Shown: positions 37,787 to 50,275, counted from the first letter of the stretch. The stretch: DNA of 64,000 nucleotides from Letharia columbiana (GCF_014066305.1 NW_023501036.1:1003501-1067500); one strand, 5' to 3'. Notes: generated by a model from the sequence alone, not told the origin. Numbers and translations are program-made.

Positions 37787-38066
37787 GTTTCGGGACCTCG
37801 AAATAATATGAGAGTTTTTGATATTTTGCCCGTATTGTTTCGGGACTAATAGTTTACCCGTATTGCTTCGGGACCTCGAAATGATCTAAGGGTTTTTGAT
37901 GTTTTGCCCGTATTGCTTCGGGACCTCGAAATGATCTAAGGGTTTTTAATGTTTTGCCCGTATTGTTTCGAAACCTCGGAATAATGTGAGGGTTTTTGAT
38001 TGGTTCGGGTCCTTATATGATATGAGGGTTTTTTATTCGTATTGATTTCGGGACCTCGGATAAAAC
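37787..38066. repeat. 50-bp minisatellite inside TRIM
   Basis: Units start TTCGGGACCTCGAAATGATC. Starts at 37,867, 37,917 and 37,967 are exactly 50 bp apart, with shorter or diverged units on each side. The young TRIM has only about 1.5 units at the same place (16,647-16,730, reversed). Confidence 0.9.
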
Positions 38067-38263
38067 GAGGATTTTAGTTTAACATTTTTTGTGTAGGGAT
38101 TAAATAGCGACAGCCCTCTCGTCGATAGATACGAGCTAAAAAAATGGGCTATCATTATGAGATATATCTATTTATAAACGATTACCGAAGACTTAGTTTA
38201 ATATCTATATTAGAAAGTGCAAGGATATTCGATACTACTCTGCCCGCTTCCGAGCTTATAATC

Positions 38264-38443
38264 TATTAAAAGTAGAATACTAGACATGTTAGAAATTGAT
38301 TATAACTAAAAGACTGATTATTAATTTATGGGATATACGGATATTTATATATATAAAATAGATGGCTAATAATGGCTGGTAATTACTAGCCCTGGTAATA
38401 CGCGATATGTTATACGATAGCCGAAGGGGCTAATATTATAACA
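38264..38443 (-). repeat. TRIM LTR (right; 5' LTR of the minus-strand element)
   Basis: Starts TATTAAAAGTAG and ends TTATAACA. On the minus strand the primer site follows it, read as GATTATAAGCTCGG after G-to-A change. Confidence 0.93.
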
Positions 38444-38448
38444 CTTCT

Positions 38449-39195
38449 CTAATTCTTCTTTATATCTAAAGATATTAGAGAATAGATTTATTAAAGATAT
38501 TTTTACGCTATCTTTTTATTAGATAACTATATTAATTATTATAATTATTATTTAATCTTTTATTATAATTAATATAAAGTATTTATTCTATAATTTTAAT
38601 AATATTATTTTATTTTAAAAAGACTATATAAATAATATAACTTAGTTTTAAAAATATTTTTAAAATTTAATTAAGAATCTTATTTATAATATAATTAGCT
38701 TTATTTTTAATATATTTAAAATATTAATATCAATTAATTTATAATTTATCTAAATATTATTATATTTACTCTTTATTAAAATCTATTACTTTACTCTCTC
38801 TTTTTTTAATTTTATAATTTTATTTTCTAGTATTAATATTTATATCTTTTTCTTATATAAAATAAATTTAATTTTATATATTCTATATTAAACGATATTA
38901 TTAAGCTTCGCGTTATCTTAAATAAAAATTAAGATATAAAGCGAAGAGATAATATTCTTTAAAAAATTAAAGTTATTATTATATTATAAATTAATTATTT
39001 AATTTTATAATTTTAAAAAATTAGAAATAATAAATAGATAGATAAATATATTATTAATAAATATATTAATTATTATAATATTTAGATTTTTAAAAAAGCG
39101 CTTTATAATATAATTAATTAATTTATTAAATAAGTAATAAAGCTTATTAATATTAACGCTAGAATTTAAAATAAAAAATATTGTTTTAAATTAAT
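38449..39195. other. RIP-degraded DNA, unassigned
   Basis: Follows the TRIM target duplication, so it is the continuation of whatever the TRIM inserted into, probably the inverted-repeat transposon from 36,875. Strongly AT-rich, no motif or open frame, and no clear closing inverted repeat. Confidence 0.4.
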
Positions 39196-39841
39196 ATATA
39201 TTAGTATATATAAAAGAATAAGATAGAGCTGAGCTTGAAAACCTCGAATTTGTATATGCAGCCAATTATAAATTCGAGTTCGCTACGCTCTTTGATTAGA
39301 CCGGCTAAATCAGCCCGATAGCCCTTCCGCGTCTCCTTATCAAAAATTTATATATAGAAGTCTTATACTTTAAAGTACTCAGCTTGCGATATATATAGTT
39401 ACTTCATAATTCCTCAAATTGTAAAGCTCGCTTTACGCTTTCTAACGCTATAAAAATTATAAAGTTTAATCTACTATTGATGAATTAAATAAATATTCAA
39501 ATATGATAGTTATAGTAGTTACATTAGACGTATTCGAGATCGAATAATAATCCTTTTATCTATTTATATAATTATTCTTCTTTTATTATTCTATTAATTT
39601 ATTAATATGAATATAATCGTTCTCGATATCCCTCGCGAAAACGTTATTAAACGCTTTAGATATATATCTTTTATCCGCCTCTTAGAGCCTCTACTAACGC
39701 CTTTAGATCACCTCTCGATAAATTCGCTACTACTGATAATCGAGGCCGTAAGCGAGCTTAACAGCTATCTACTACTGCTTATAAACGCGTTGAAAGACTC
39801 TTAAAAAGAGCCTGAACGGATACGTCCTCCCTTATAGATTC
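39196..39841 (+). mobile_element. Element Y, second fragment
   Basis: Reverse complement of about 35,020-35,664, with TATATATAAAAG at its left end, a possible TATA box. An open frame of 65 codons at 39,607-39,804 overlaps the conserved coding stretch. Another frame gives the basic segment also seen in the first copy (NRGRKRA, TTAYKRV), and I cannot tell which is genuine. The fragment stops at GATTC, where a Copia LTR is inserted; the uninterrupted copy continues GATTCCTCTC. Confidence 0.7.
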
Positions 39842-39993
39842 TATCAAAATACAAAGGTAGAACACTTAGTTGTATTAACTATAGAGTTCTATGGAAGGAA
39901 AGAGCGACTTGACACGGGCGCGCTAAGGCGTGTCACGTGACGTAGTCACGTGACCGCCAAGACGCCAAGAGTCACGTGATCCGAATTTCAACA
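39842..39993 (-). repeat. Copia 3' LTR, nearly free of RIP
   Basis: A 152-bp LTR with all three TCACGTGA octamers intact (39,933-39,940, 39,946-39,953 and 39,972-39,979). Ends ATTTCAACA. Confidence 0.95.
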
Positions 39994-40112
39994 CTCCTCT
40001 TCGCACGTATTCTTTCATAAGCGAAACCCAGTGGACCCGAAGTTCAATGCTGAAGGTGTCAAAACCGGGTAGGTAAGGTGAGTTAGTGCCGGGTAGCTAG
40101 CGTGAAAACACA

Positions 40113-40143
40113 CCCCCTCACCCCCTTACACCCCTACCCCCCC
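40113..40143 (-). other. G-quadruplex-type motif in Copia 3' tail
   Basis: On the element's sense strand four G tracts of 7, 4, 5 and 5 are separated by loops of 2, 5 and 3 bases. Weaker versions lie at 12,853-12,875, 31,433-31,460 and 63,557-63,575 in other copies. Confidence 0.6.
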
Positions 40144-41250
40144 TTTGCAGACCAAATTGAAAAAAAAAAAAAAAACACGAGGTTTAAAGTTTACGACGTC
40201 TAAAACAGGGTAGGTAAGTGAAAAGTCGAAATCTGAAAATGACTATGTTAAACCATGGCTAAATTCCACTTTTTATCAAAAAACGGTTTTTCGAAAATTT
40301 TATTTTTAGGTTATCTAATGCATATCAAAAATCGATTAATTTAAGATCGAAGGATATGTATGAGAGTAGCTGAATAAAATAATTAAAAGAAATCTTTCTA
40401 GCTATATATCGTCGGCTATAAGATCTTTATAGAGATTATTTTAAGTAATTAATTCTTAATAATAATAGCTATAATAGCGGTAATTTAAAGATATAATATT
40501 TAAGATATTAATAATAAATAGATATAGATCTCTTAAAAGAGCTTTAGAAGTTTTAGTAATAATAGCGATAATAGCGTTAAAGAAATAGCTATTTTAATAT
40601 AAAATAGCGAGTTTATATAATATTAAGTCTAATATAGCGACTTAGCGAGTAGTTTAAAACGATTATTTATAACGCGGAAATTAATAAAATAACTTCTCTA
40701 AAGTAGACGATTTTCTTATATTAAGATTATTAAATTATAATTATAAGCGATATTTTAACTCGATAAATCGATAAAAACTCTTAAATTTATTCTTATAGAG
40801 GGTCTTAATAAAATTATTAGTTATCTATTAATCGATAAAGATATAATTTAGAGTAATATTTTTAGTAATAGCTTATTTTTATATATAGTAATATTAAATA
40901 TTAATATATTTAATATAAATATAAAATTAGAGATTTTTAATTAATACTACCTTATAGGGGCCGATAGTACGAAAGACGATATATCTATAGATAGTGTATA
41001 TAGCGTAGATGACTGGTTTTTGATATCGATCGTCCCCACTATTCAGTTATAATAGGCAAATTCTCGGCTAGTTAACACACTATTTTATATAACATATATC
41101 CCTACGATTAGAGAGTCGAATTAGCTATTTTTAAGAACCTTCTATTAAGATAAATAACTCGTCTCGAATAACTCTCCGTTTTATTTGACTCTATAATTTA
41201 TATAATTCTATATTCGAATAATAGTTATTAACTTGTCGTATGCCACTTAA

Positions 41251-41328
41251 AAATCTATTGAGGATCTGTTAAAGATCTGTTAAAGATCTGTTAAAGATCT
41301 GTTAAAGATCTATTAGAGATCTTTTAGT
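41251..41328. repeat. 11-bp tandem repeat (GATCTGTTAAA)
   Basis: Four exact units from 41,263, flanked by altered ones on both sides, about seven in all. Confidence 0.85.
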
Positions 41329-42091
41329 TCTATCCTTATAGGTATCGAATTATTTTAACTAAGTGCCACTTTTATTTCATATAATAAACTAGATCTAGTC
41401 GATACTAATTTATATACGTATCTCACATATTAATAATTACTATTATTTATAAAATATATTATATAGATAGAAGTAGTTATAATCTCCGCATTCCTCTAAT
41501 CTTATTTATTTTATTCTCTTATATATCTTATAATATTTATCTAATCTCTAACTATTATAAGTTAATTAGTAATCTTTTATTAGTAGAATATTTATAAAAT
41601 AATATACTAGAGTTAAGAAGCGATATATATCTAATAATATTTATATATTTCTTATATCTATTAGATTAAGTAGTTAGCGATATTAAAATATATATAATAA
41701 AAGCGTAGATAAATTATATACTTTAATTATATTATATTATCTATATTAGATAGAATTTTATTTATAATCTAATCGCGTTATAATTAGTATACCTCTTCTA
41801 TTTATAGCATTAACTTATTATATATTAAAAGACTCTTTAAGCTTTAAATGAAGACGCGCTAAGAATAAAGGGATGAAAAGGGATATATAATAGAAATATA
41901 GCACTGTTGAATAGGCGATATATTATTAAAGAGAGAGTTGATCTAGAGAATAAATAGTTTAATATCTCCGCCTTATTCGTTAGCTTAATTCTCGCTAATA
42001 ATATAAAAGAATATATTTACTTTTAAGTAGATAGAAAAGAGAAGAAAAGCTAATCTATTTATAATGCGAGATTAGCTATTTAGATTATTAT

Positions 42092-42197
42092 ATTATATAA
42101 ATATTTTTAATATATCTATAAATTAGATTTATAAGTTATCTAATATTATATAGATATTTCTAATATATTTATAAACTAGGCTTATAAGTTATTTAAT
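42092..42197. repeat. 53-bp tandem duplication
   Basis: Two adjacent 53-bp units, each ending in a TTATAAGTTAT(C/T)TAAT-like string, differ mainly by transitions. Confidence 0.65.
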
Positions 42198-43260
42198 TTA
42201 TAAAATTATAAAAATTATTTATATTCCTTATATTCTTATTATAATTAGTCTATCGCTATTATATAATCTAGAATAAAGAATATTTATATATAAGTCTATT
42301 AATGTATTAATATTTATTATTATAGATATAAATTATAATAGCTAATTATCCCTAGTTATCGCTAATTTAAAAAAAATATTAATCTAGATATAATAATAAA
42401 TAATATAAAAGTTAAAAGTATAAGGACGCTATATAGCTATTAGTAAAATATAAAAATATTATTATATAAAAGAGCGCTATTAACGAATATGAAGAGAGTA
42501 TAAGAGAGTAGAAATAAAAGAGATATCTTAAAGATAACTTGGAAATAACTTACTATATATTAAGGATATCTTATAATTATTTATTATATTTATCTATATA
42601 GCTAGATTATAAATTAGCTATATCTAATTACTATTATTATAATATTAGAAAATCTAAAAAAAGATAACTTATTCTCTTAATATTTTCTATTTTAATTTAT
42701 ATTAAAATCGTTATATAGCTATAGTATTCTATAATCTATTATCTTCTAATTAGATAATTTACTTATTCTTAACTCTATCTAATAATATATTATACTTTTT
42801 ATAGATTTCTAGATAATATTCTTATATCTAAAGATGATTAGACTAAGAATATTTCTATTAAAATATTAATATTCTATTTTAGAAAAGCTCTCTTTAAAAT
42901 AGACTATATAGACTTATAGTTTCTATACTTTAACTACCTTAAATAAACTCTTCGCTATTATTCTTTAAATAATTATTAGAGATAAAATTAGTAATAGAAT
43001 AGAGGTTAATAAATAGATTTTATAGATAAAGTAGAGAGTTAATAGTTTAATATTATAACTCTATAGAAATAATAGTAGTATTCTAAAGATATCTATATAT
43101 ATATATATCTAGAGAGATAATAAGTCTAATTTATTAATTATATAGAGACGTTAATACTATAGTAGCTAGCTTTTTAGAAAAAGAAATATCTTAGAAAGTC
43201 GTATTACGCTCTTTGTATATCCTTATAAATCTAATATTTTAAGCTTATTTTTTCGCTAGA

Positions 43261-46200
43261 TTAGCTAGTTTATAGTAATTTTTTTTTTTATAAAGTTATT
43301 TATTTTATTCGGCTATTTAGCTGAGATAGCCGCCTTAACGAAGATATTCCCATCTAGAAATCTATAGGGACTCAAACTCGTAAACCGCTCTCGCTTAAGT
43401 ATATATAGAGTATCGCGCGAAGGTCTTTATAGAGGGAGATTATATTCAAGTAACTCTATTAAATTAACGCTAAATTAAATAAAATTAGAGATAAAAGAGT
43501 ATAAATAATAAAAAATTAGAAAAACTATTTAAATAATAGATTTAGGCTTATTAATTTATTTTAATCGCTAATATCGCTAATATCTATATTCTTATTCTTT
43601 ATAATATTATTTAACTTCTTAATTATCTCTACTACTCTACGCTTAATCTAACTTATTATTATAAGAAAGTTAAATATTAAATAGATAGAGCTTTTATAAA
43701 TCTTTATTTAATCGAAAAGCTCTCTTTAAAGATTCTTAAATATCTATATATTATACTTCTTAATTTAATATCTCTTATAAAGATATAAAACTCGATCTAT
43801 AAGAATTTATTTTCGAATTAGAGTTTAATAATAACTTTAAATAATATCTAAGAACTAATATATAACTAAATCGCTAAAACTATATAAGAGATAATACTTT
43901 TATAAAGTCTAAATAATAGCCTAATAGAGGATATTTTATTATCTCTTATTAATATCTTTTAGATTAAAACTAAGTATTATAAACGCGATTATCTTATTAA
44001 TAATTTTTATTTTAAATATCAAATTTAGAGATTAATTCGACCTAAAATAATAAAGAACTCTTTTTATATCGCTTTCGATACTATATACTTAATTTATATA
44101 TAAAATAAAAATTAATTAATACTATAAATAGGATATAATTATTATTATATTAATATTTAAGTAAAATTAATTTTTAATTAAATCTTTCTATAAAGTAATT
44201 ATTAGAGAAGATTCTCTATATATAATATTTTAAACTTATTATAAATTATAATTTATATTTTATTTATTAAGACTCTTAATTTATATAGCGACACTAATAG
44301 ACAAGAATAAAGCCTTTAATTCTATCGCTAAAATTAATAGCTTTTAATCTCTCTAAGATTATAAAATAGACTTATTAAAAGCTAATCTTCGATAAAGAAA
44401 TAAAATAATTATTAATCTCTATAAAGTATTTCTATTAAAGTATATCTAGTTTTTATATATATAAGATTAAGAGTAATAAACGCTAGTTTAATAAAATAGC
44501 GTTAAGAATTAATTTATTAATAATATAGTCGATCTAAAAAGAATACTTACTATATATTATTTTAGCTAAAACTATAAAGACCGCGTATATTAAGTTTTAT
44601 ATATCTTCTAAGACTCTAATATCTCTTATTTTATAAAGCTCGCTAGATCTCGAAGTTAAACTTTTTTATATTCTCTAAATTATCCCTTTTTTTAATAATA
44701 AATAATAGAATATTAGCGTTATTAATAGTTTCGTAATAATTTAAAAGAATTTAACTTTAAGAATTTATATAGATATCTTTTTTTATCGCTATTAGATAGC
44801 TTATATTAGCTTTAAAATATAATTAAGCTAATTAAAGAATTAAGTTATTTAAGAATTAGTAAACGCTAGAATATATATAAAAACTTTAAATATATAATGC
44901 TAGAATATCTTTAATTAGAATAGTTTATACTAATTTAAGAAAGTTAATTACTCTACTAATTATAGTTATAATACTTTTATTAATAACGACTTATAGATTA
45001 ATTATCTTAACTTTATCTTCTTTTATCTAAATAATAAAAGTAAAGATCGCGAATAATATCTTAAATTTTATTATTTTATATTAACTTATAATACTTCTTT
45101 TCTAACTTTATCGTATATCGCTAAGAGATATATATAGAAATTATAAAATAAATTTAGAAAGGGATATTATAAAGATAATTTTAATTATTACTTTACTCTT
45201 AAGAAATAAATAAAATCGCGATTAGTTTTATATTAATTCTCTTAATCTTTTATAGAATTTTAATTTAAAAATTATCTAATTAAAGATTAATATCTATCTT
45301 AATTAATATCTCTTAGATATTTATAAGAGATTATTAAGGAAAATTTTCTTTATATTAATAATATAAATATAGGCGATATTTTCTATATATAGTATATATA
45401 ACTTATTTTAATTAATTCTCGCGTTAATTATAGCGTAATAAACTCTTAAGACTACTATTATAATATCTATCTCTACTTAAAATTATATTATAATTATTAT
45501 ATTATCGATATATATTATTATCTTTAATACTCTATTTTCTATTTATATTCTCGAGATTTAAGAGTTATAGGCGATATATTAAATAAGATCTTTAATTATA
45601 ATTACGAATAGAGGGTAGCTTAGAGAATTCCTCTATCTTATATTACTTTATATTATAATTATTTTTTTAATATAATTATTAATATAAATCTTAATCTTAG
45701 TTTTTTTATAGATAAGTTATATTTAGATAATAAATTTCTTAAATATATCTAATTCTTTTAGAATCGCTAGAAGAAACTTATAGCTAACTTAATTATATAC
45801 TTTTTTCTAATCGAGAAAAAGAATAGCGATTTTCTCTTATTTCTATAATAACTTTTTAATAAATTTATACTTAACTATTAGAAATTAAATTATTTTAATA
45901 TTATTATTAATAAGTCTCTTCGATAAAAAGATTAATTATTATTCACTAATTATCTCGTCTAGAGCCTTTATTAAATATTATATTAAAATATTTATAAAGA
46001 TTTTATAATCTATATTTATAATAAATAGAGGATAATAATTCTTAATATCGATTTATTTTCCTTTATTTTTAAAAAGAATAGTTAGAATTCTTATTTATTT
46101 AATACTTCGAAAGCTTCTACTTCCGCTATATCTAATTATAAAAAAAGATTAATTAAATAACAATAATCGAGATTCCTTTTTTTTTCTTCTTCTCTTATCT

Positions 46201-49200
46201 TATAATAGTCTTATAGAACTCGCTTAAAAGATTATCTTTATCTAGCGAGGTTTTTAAGAATACTCGATAAATAGCGATCTATATCTCTTAAGCTTTAATA
46301 GAGTTCTTTATTTTAATAATATCTATCGAGCTTATTTAATCTATTATATATTATAAAATTTTATTTTAAACTCTCTTATTTAAAGGTTTTATATTATAAA
46401 GATTTTAATAGTAATTAATTACTACTCTAAGAATACTCTTTAAATCTATATATATCTCTTTTTAATTATTTTTTAGAGCCTTAATAAAGCTATAATTTAT
46501 ATATCTAGCCCTCGCGAAAAATTATCTTATTAACTTCTTATTAAGAATAAGATATTTAGTTATAATATTATAGAAATAGAATTAATTATATATATCTATA
46601 AGCTATTTCTTACGCGTTTTAATAATTACTATTTTTTTCTCTAGCTCGAAATTTAGTAATTTAAGATATCTTTTCTTTTATAGTTATAGGCGATTACGCT
46701 ATAGATTATACTTAAATTTCTAATTCGCCTCTATAATTATTCTTTATAATTTATTTTATAAATTACGCTATTAATATCTTATAAATTATTTACTCTTTTA
46801 TTAAATTTTCCTCTAAAAGTATCTATAATATCTTTATATATAAGATTTATACTTAATTTCTTTATAGAAGTAAAAATAATAATTTTTATCGTTTAAGTTC
46901 TTAAATAATTATAAAGATTATTTTTATTATAATTATTATAGTTTTATAATTAATAAATAATTTATTAAACGCTATCTTTTAACCCTCTAACTTCTTCTAA
47001 TTAATTATCTTAAATATAAATTTAATTAATTCTAAAAACTAAGATTTTATTCTCTAAGAAGTATATAAAAACTTTAAGATTTAGATTTTAAATCCTTTAA
47101 TCGTTTATTAGATAATATATACTATTTTTATTAAGATTTAATAATAATTCGAATAGCGCTTATAGCTATAAGAGAGGTAAGGGGGATTATAAAGACTTTA
47201 TTTATAGCGATTAGCGTAAGATTTTAATCTCTCTTTATTACGTTATAGAATATTTATAGCAATATTTATTTAAGCGTTTTTATATTTACTTTTAGTTATA
47301 ATAGCCTTTTATCTTCTTTAATTAAGGCGTATATCGATATTATTATAAATATATATTCTTTATATTTAATCTTCATAGACTAGAATTCTTTTATTACCTC
47401 TCTTTATAAATAATATAATTTAAGTTTTTATCTCTTTATTACTTTATAAATTTAATATTTATAATAATAGCGACTTTATTTTTTTTAACTTAATAGATTA
47501 TAATAGCTATTTATAAAAATAATCTTTTATAATATTTCGTAATTTTATTAAATAGATTTATCTCTTAAAGTAGTAGAATATTAACTCTATAACTCTATAT
47601 TATATTATATATTTTTCTAAAATAATCTAAATTTAGAATTAAATAAATATTAAGTAAGATTATTTATATCTTATATATAGCTATAATTATAATATAATAA
47701 ATTTATTCTTTATAAGAAAGAACTTTATAATATTTATAGATTTTAATATCTTATAATTTCTCGCACTTAATTATTAAATACGCTTTTCTATAAATATTAT
47801 ATATCTTAATTAGATTTATTAGTCTAAATCTAATACTAAACGCTTTATTATATTTTAACTTTAATTATTTAATTATAAACTCGAAGCTATATACTTTAAA
47901 GCTTTTTTTAAAAATAATTATAATCTTATTACTTATAACGCCTTTAAACTTCTAATATTTTATTTAGAATTTTAGACTCTTTAAAGTTTTTTATCTCTAC
48001 TATCTATATAGCTAGAAGATAAAAATCTATAATATCTAGCGAACTCTTATTTATTATATATATTTAAGAGCTTTTTTATATAATATTTAATAATATATAT
48101 AATCGCTAAATCGATATAAAAGCTTTAATTTTTAATTTCTTTTATAATAATAGAAGAGTAATAATATATTATTTAGTCTTTAGCGTTATAGAATTCTATA
48201 AATATTATATTTTTAAGCTTTATAATTTTCTTTAATCTCTTTATAATTTATTTTAAAATTAATTTATTCTACTTTTCTTATAATTTAGATAATATTTTTA
48301 GATAAAGCTATCTATTATCTTCGAGGGCCGATATCACTAAAGCGGCGATATTTTCTCTTTCTTACTACGGCGAGTAGATATTATTTTACTCTCTTATATT
48401 AATATATATAAAAATTATAATCTAGACTTAGAGCTTTCGATTTAATATAACTTAATAAAGCTACTTCTTTTAATATCTCGCTTTTTATTATTAAAGATAA
48501 AGCGCAAATTAAGCTTATCTTCTATAGTTAAGTCTTCTTTATCTTTTTCTTTATTAATAATTAAAAAAAGTTAAAGAATATTAGCTCGCCTCTTATTTAA
48601 AGATTAATATTTTAAGCGATAAAGATAAAGAGAGCTATTTTTCTTATTAATCTATCGTAGTCTTACGATTAATAATTTTATTTATAGAATTTATAGAGTT
48701 AAAAAAGTTCTTCTTCTCCTTAGTCTTAACTCCTCTACTATTCTTCTATCTCTTTTTATACTATCTATTCTTCTTAGCTCTCTTCTTTACTTCTTTCTCT
48801 TCTACTTCTTTAATACATATTAATTAATATTCTCTTTATTAGCGATTTATCTCTCTAAAAATCTAGATTAAAATATTTTTTATAATAAAAGAAAGAAGAT
48901 TAATAGAACTTAATAGATATTAGATCTACTTTATTATTAGATTATAGCTTATTTAAAAATAAATTACATCTTAATAATATTACTTTTTTTTATATTACTT
49001 CGTTATTTAGCTAATTATTAATAAATTATTTATTAATAATTTTAAATTATTAATTTAGAGAAGACTCTTTTTATAATAATTTTAATAGAGTTAGATATTA
49101 ATATTATAGCGTTATATTAATAATTAATATAATATATTAATTATCTATATTATATTTTAATTTAGATTTTTTAAAATATATTTTTTAATAAAATTTTTAG

Positions 49201-49500
49201 CTTTTAGATCTTAATCGTTATCTCTTTTAACTACTTTATTCTAATAAAAAAGTTTTTTATATTATAATATATATATATCTTAAAAAATAGTAATATAGTA
49301 ATAGCGAAGTATTAAGTAAAGTAATCTATTAGAATAATAAAAAGACTTTATCTATTATATAGTTATTTTATTTTTTTAAATATTTAGTAGAGATATAAAG
49401 ATACTTTATTAGAAAATAATTAAGAGTCTATAGCTAAATTTCTTAGATACTAAGTTCTTAGAGTTACTATATTAAGGTAATATATAAAAATTTAAATACT
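43261..49500 (-). mobile_element. LINE (non-LTR retrotransposon) relic
   Basis: On the minus strand the middle of this block translates, across stops, into ordered non-LTR reverse transcriptase motifs (next entry). The presumed 3' end near 43,280 has a short A-rich run on the minus strand (T run on plus), as LINE tails do. The 5' end meets a C- and A-run block at about 49,500. An endonuclease would be expected upstream of the reverse transcriptase (about 46,200-48,000) but I could not read its residues. The family may be Tad1-like, as is usual in these fungi; that is inference. All frames are closed by stops. Confidence 0.65.
45300..46150 (-). pseudogene. LINE reverse transcriptase remnant
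   Basis: Near 46,030-46,092 the minus strand reads LFKNKGK, a stop, then IDIKNYYPL, matching the first conserved block of LINE reverse transcriptases (KKG...NYRPI). YKIFTNIL and LIKALDEIIS follow, which is the expected order before the GF..GR block. Near 45,580-45,645 a segment reading GIL-stop-ATLYS fits the GCPLSP-type block. The catalytic Y.DD is probably at about 45,490-45,530, where DN replaces DD. The enzyme would have copied element RNA at nicked chromosomal DNA. It is dead here. Confidence 0.65.
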
Positions 49501-49745
49501 ACTAATAAGACGTCCCTATCACCCCTCTTAAAAAATTTTATTTTCCCCCCCAAAACCCCAAAAAAAAATAGATTTATCTCTTAAAGTAATAGAATATTAA
49601 CTTTATAACTTTATATTATATTATATATTTTTTTAAAAAAATTTAAATTTAAAATTAAAAAAAAATTAAAAAAAATTTTTTTATTTTTTAAAAAAATATA
49701 AATTTAAAAAAAAAAAAATTTTTTTTTTTTTTTTTTTTTTTTAAT
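49500..49745. other. Homopolymer-rich block with local duplication, possible artefact
   Basis: A C-run and A-run stretch (49,505-49,570), unlike RIP-mutated DNA, is followed by 49,571-49,672, which repeats 47,561-47,650 with C-to-T changes and growing A runs, and then by a T run. It lies at the junction between the LINE relic and a Copia LTR. Confidence 0.5.
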
Positions 49746-49754
49746 ATTTATAGA

Positions 49755-49907
49755 TATCAAAATATGAGATAAAACACTTAATTATATTAATTAAAGAGTT
49801 CTATAAAAGAAAAGAGCGACTAGATATAAATATACTAAGATATATTATATAATTATATCACATGTAATTATTAAGACGCTAAGAGTTATATAATTTAAAT
49901 TCTAATA
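49755..49907 (-). repeat. Copia 3' LTR, RIP-mutated
   Basis: Reverse complement of the family LTR, from TATCAAAATA to TTCTAATA. The CACGTG sites are destroyed except for one altered CACATG. Confidence 0.9.
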
Positions 49908-50021
49908 CTTCTCTTTATATATATTCTTTTATACGCGAAATTCGATAGATATAAAGTTTAACGTTAATAATATTAAAATTAAATAGATAAAATAAAAAAT
50001 AACTTAGTCGATTTTCGCTAG

Positions 50022-50275
50022 AGTTTAATATTAAATAATTAAAGTAAAATTCGCGCTAGATAATTAAAGTAAAATTCGAGTTAAGTAATTAAAGTAAGTT
50101 TTAATATTAAGTAATTAAGATAAAATCTAAATTAAATAATTAAAATAAATTTAATATTAAGTAATTAAAGTAAAATTTAAGTTAAATAGTTAAAGTAAGT
50201 TTAGCGTTAAGTAATTAAAGTGAAGTTTAAGTTGGGTAATTAAAGTAAGTTTAGCGTCGAGTGATTAAAGTAAAA
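50022..50275 (-). repeat. 25-bp minisatellite in Copia 3' tail, about ten units
   Basis: The string (G/A)TAATTAAAGTAA recurs about every 25 bp, near 50,036, 50,062, 50,086, 50,112, 50,138, 50,162, 50,187, 50,211, 50,236 and 50,262. The same unit is present about three times in the tail of the 14,494-22,268 copy and only once or twice in the others. Confidence 0.85.

Larger units (their letters stand above)
37433..38443 (-). mobile_element. TRIM element, older copy
   Basis: LTRs of 180 bp at both ends in minus orientation and a perfect target duplication CTTCT (37,428-37,432 and 38,444-38,448) define it. It is 208 bp longer than the young copy because of a 50-bp tandem repeat in its internal region. 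RIP has changed the LTRs moderately, with the GC-rich middle largely spared. It lacks any coding capacity. Confidence 0.95.
39842..40951 (-). mobile_element. 3' part of a minus-strand Copia element
   Basis: Starts with an almost unmutated 3' LTR and 3' tail, then passes into strongly mutated RNase H sequence (about 40,360-40,951) matching the end of pol in the other copies. The left flank GATTC would be the target duplication, but the other end is lost: homology stops at a TA followed by CCTTATAGGGG, where another element seems to have inserted or a rearrangement occurred. Confidence 0.85.
40952..43260. other. Partly RIP-mutated DNA with tandem repeats, unassigned
   Basis: The first 400 bp keep many CA and TG and begin CCTTATAGGGGCCGATAG after a TA, like an inverted-repeat transposon end, but no closing end was found. 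Two tandem arrays are listed separately. From about 42,200 the sequence is heavily mutated. A possible LTR-like start (TGTTGAATAGGC, 41,914) has no partner. No coding region is recognised. Confidence 0.4.

Noticed and set aside
42092..42197. Short LTR pair or CRISPR-like direct repeats
   Set aside because: The two 53-bp units are directly adjacent with no spacer or internal region; a simple tandem duplication.
41914..42200. LTR starting TGTTGAATAGGC
   Set aside because: No second copy, no clear CA end, no primer site and no target duplication in the window.
43340..43430. Possible tRNA or tRNA-derived SINE on the minus strand
   Set aside because: A B-box-like GAGTTTGAGTCCC is present (43,367-43,379), but the T stem does not pair, no acceptor stem forms, and the A-box-like sequence is too close. 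Probably the LINE 3' region.
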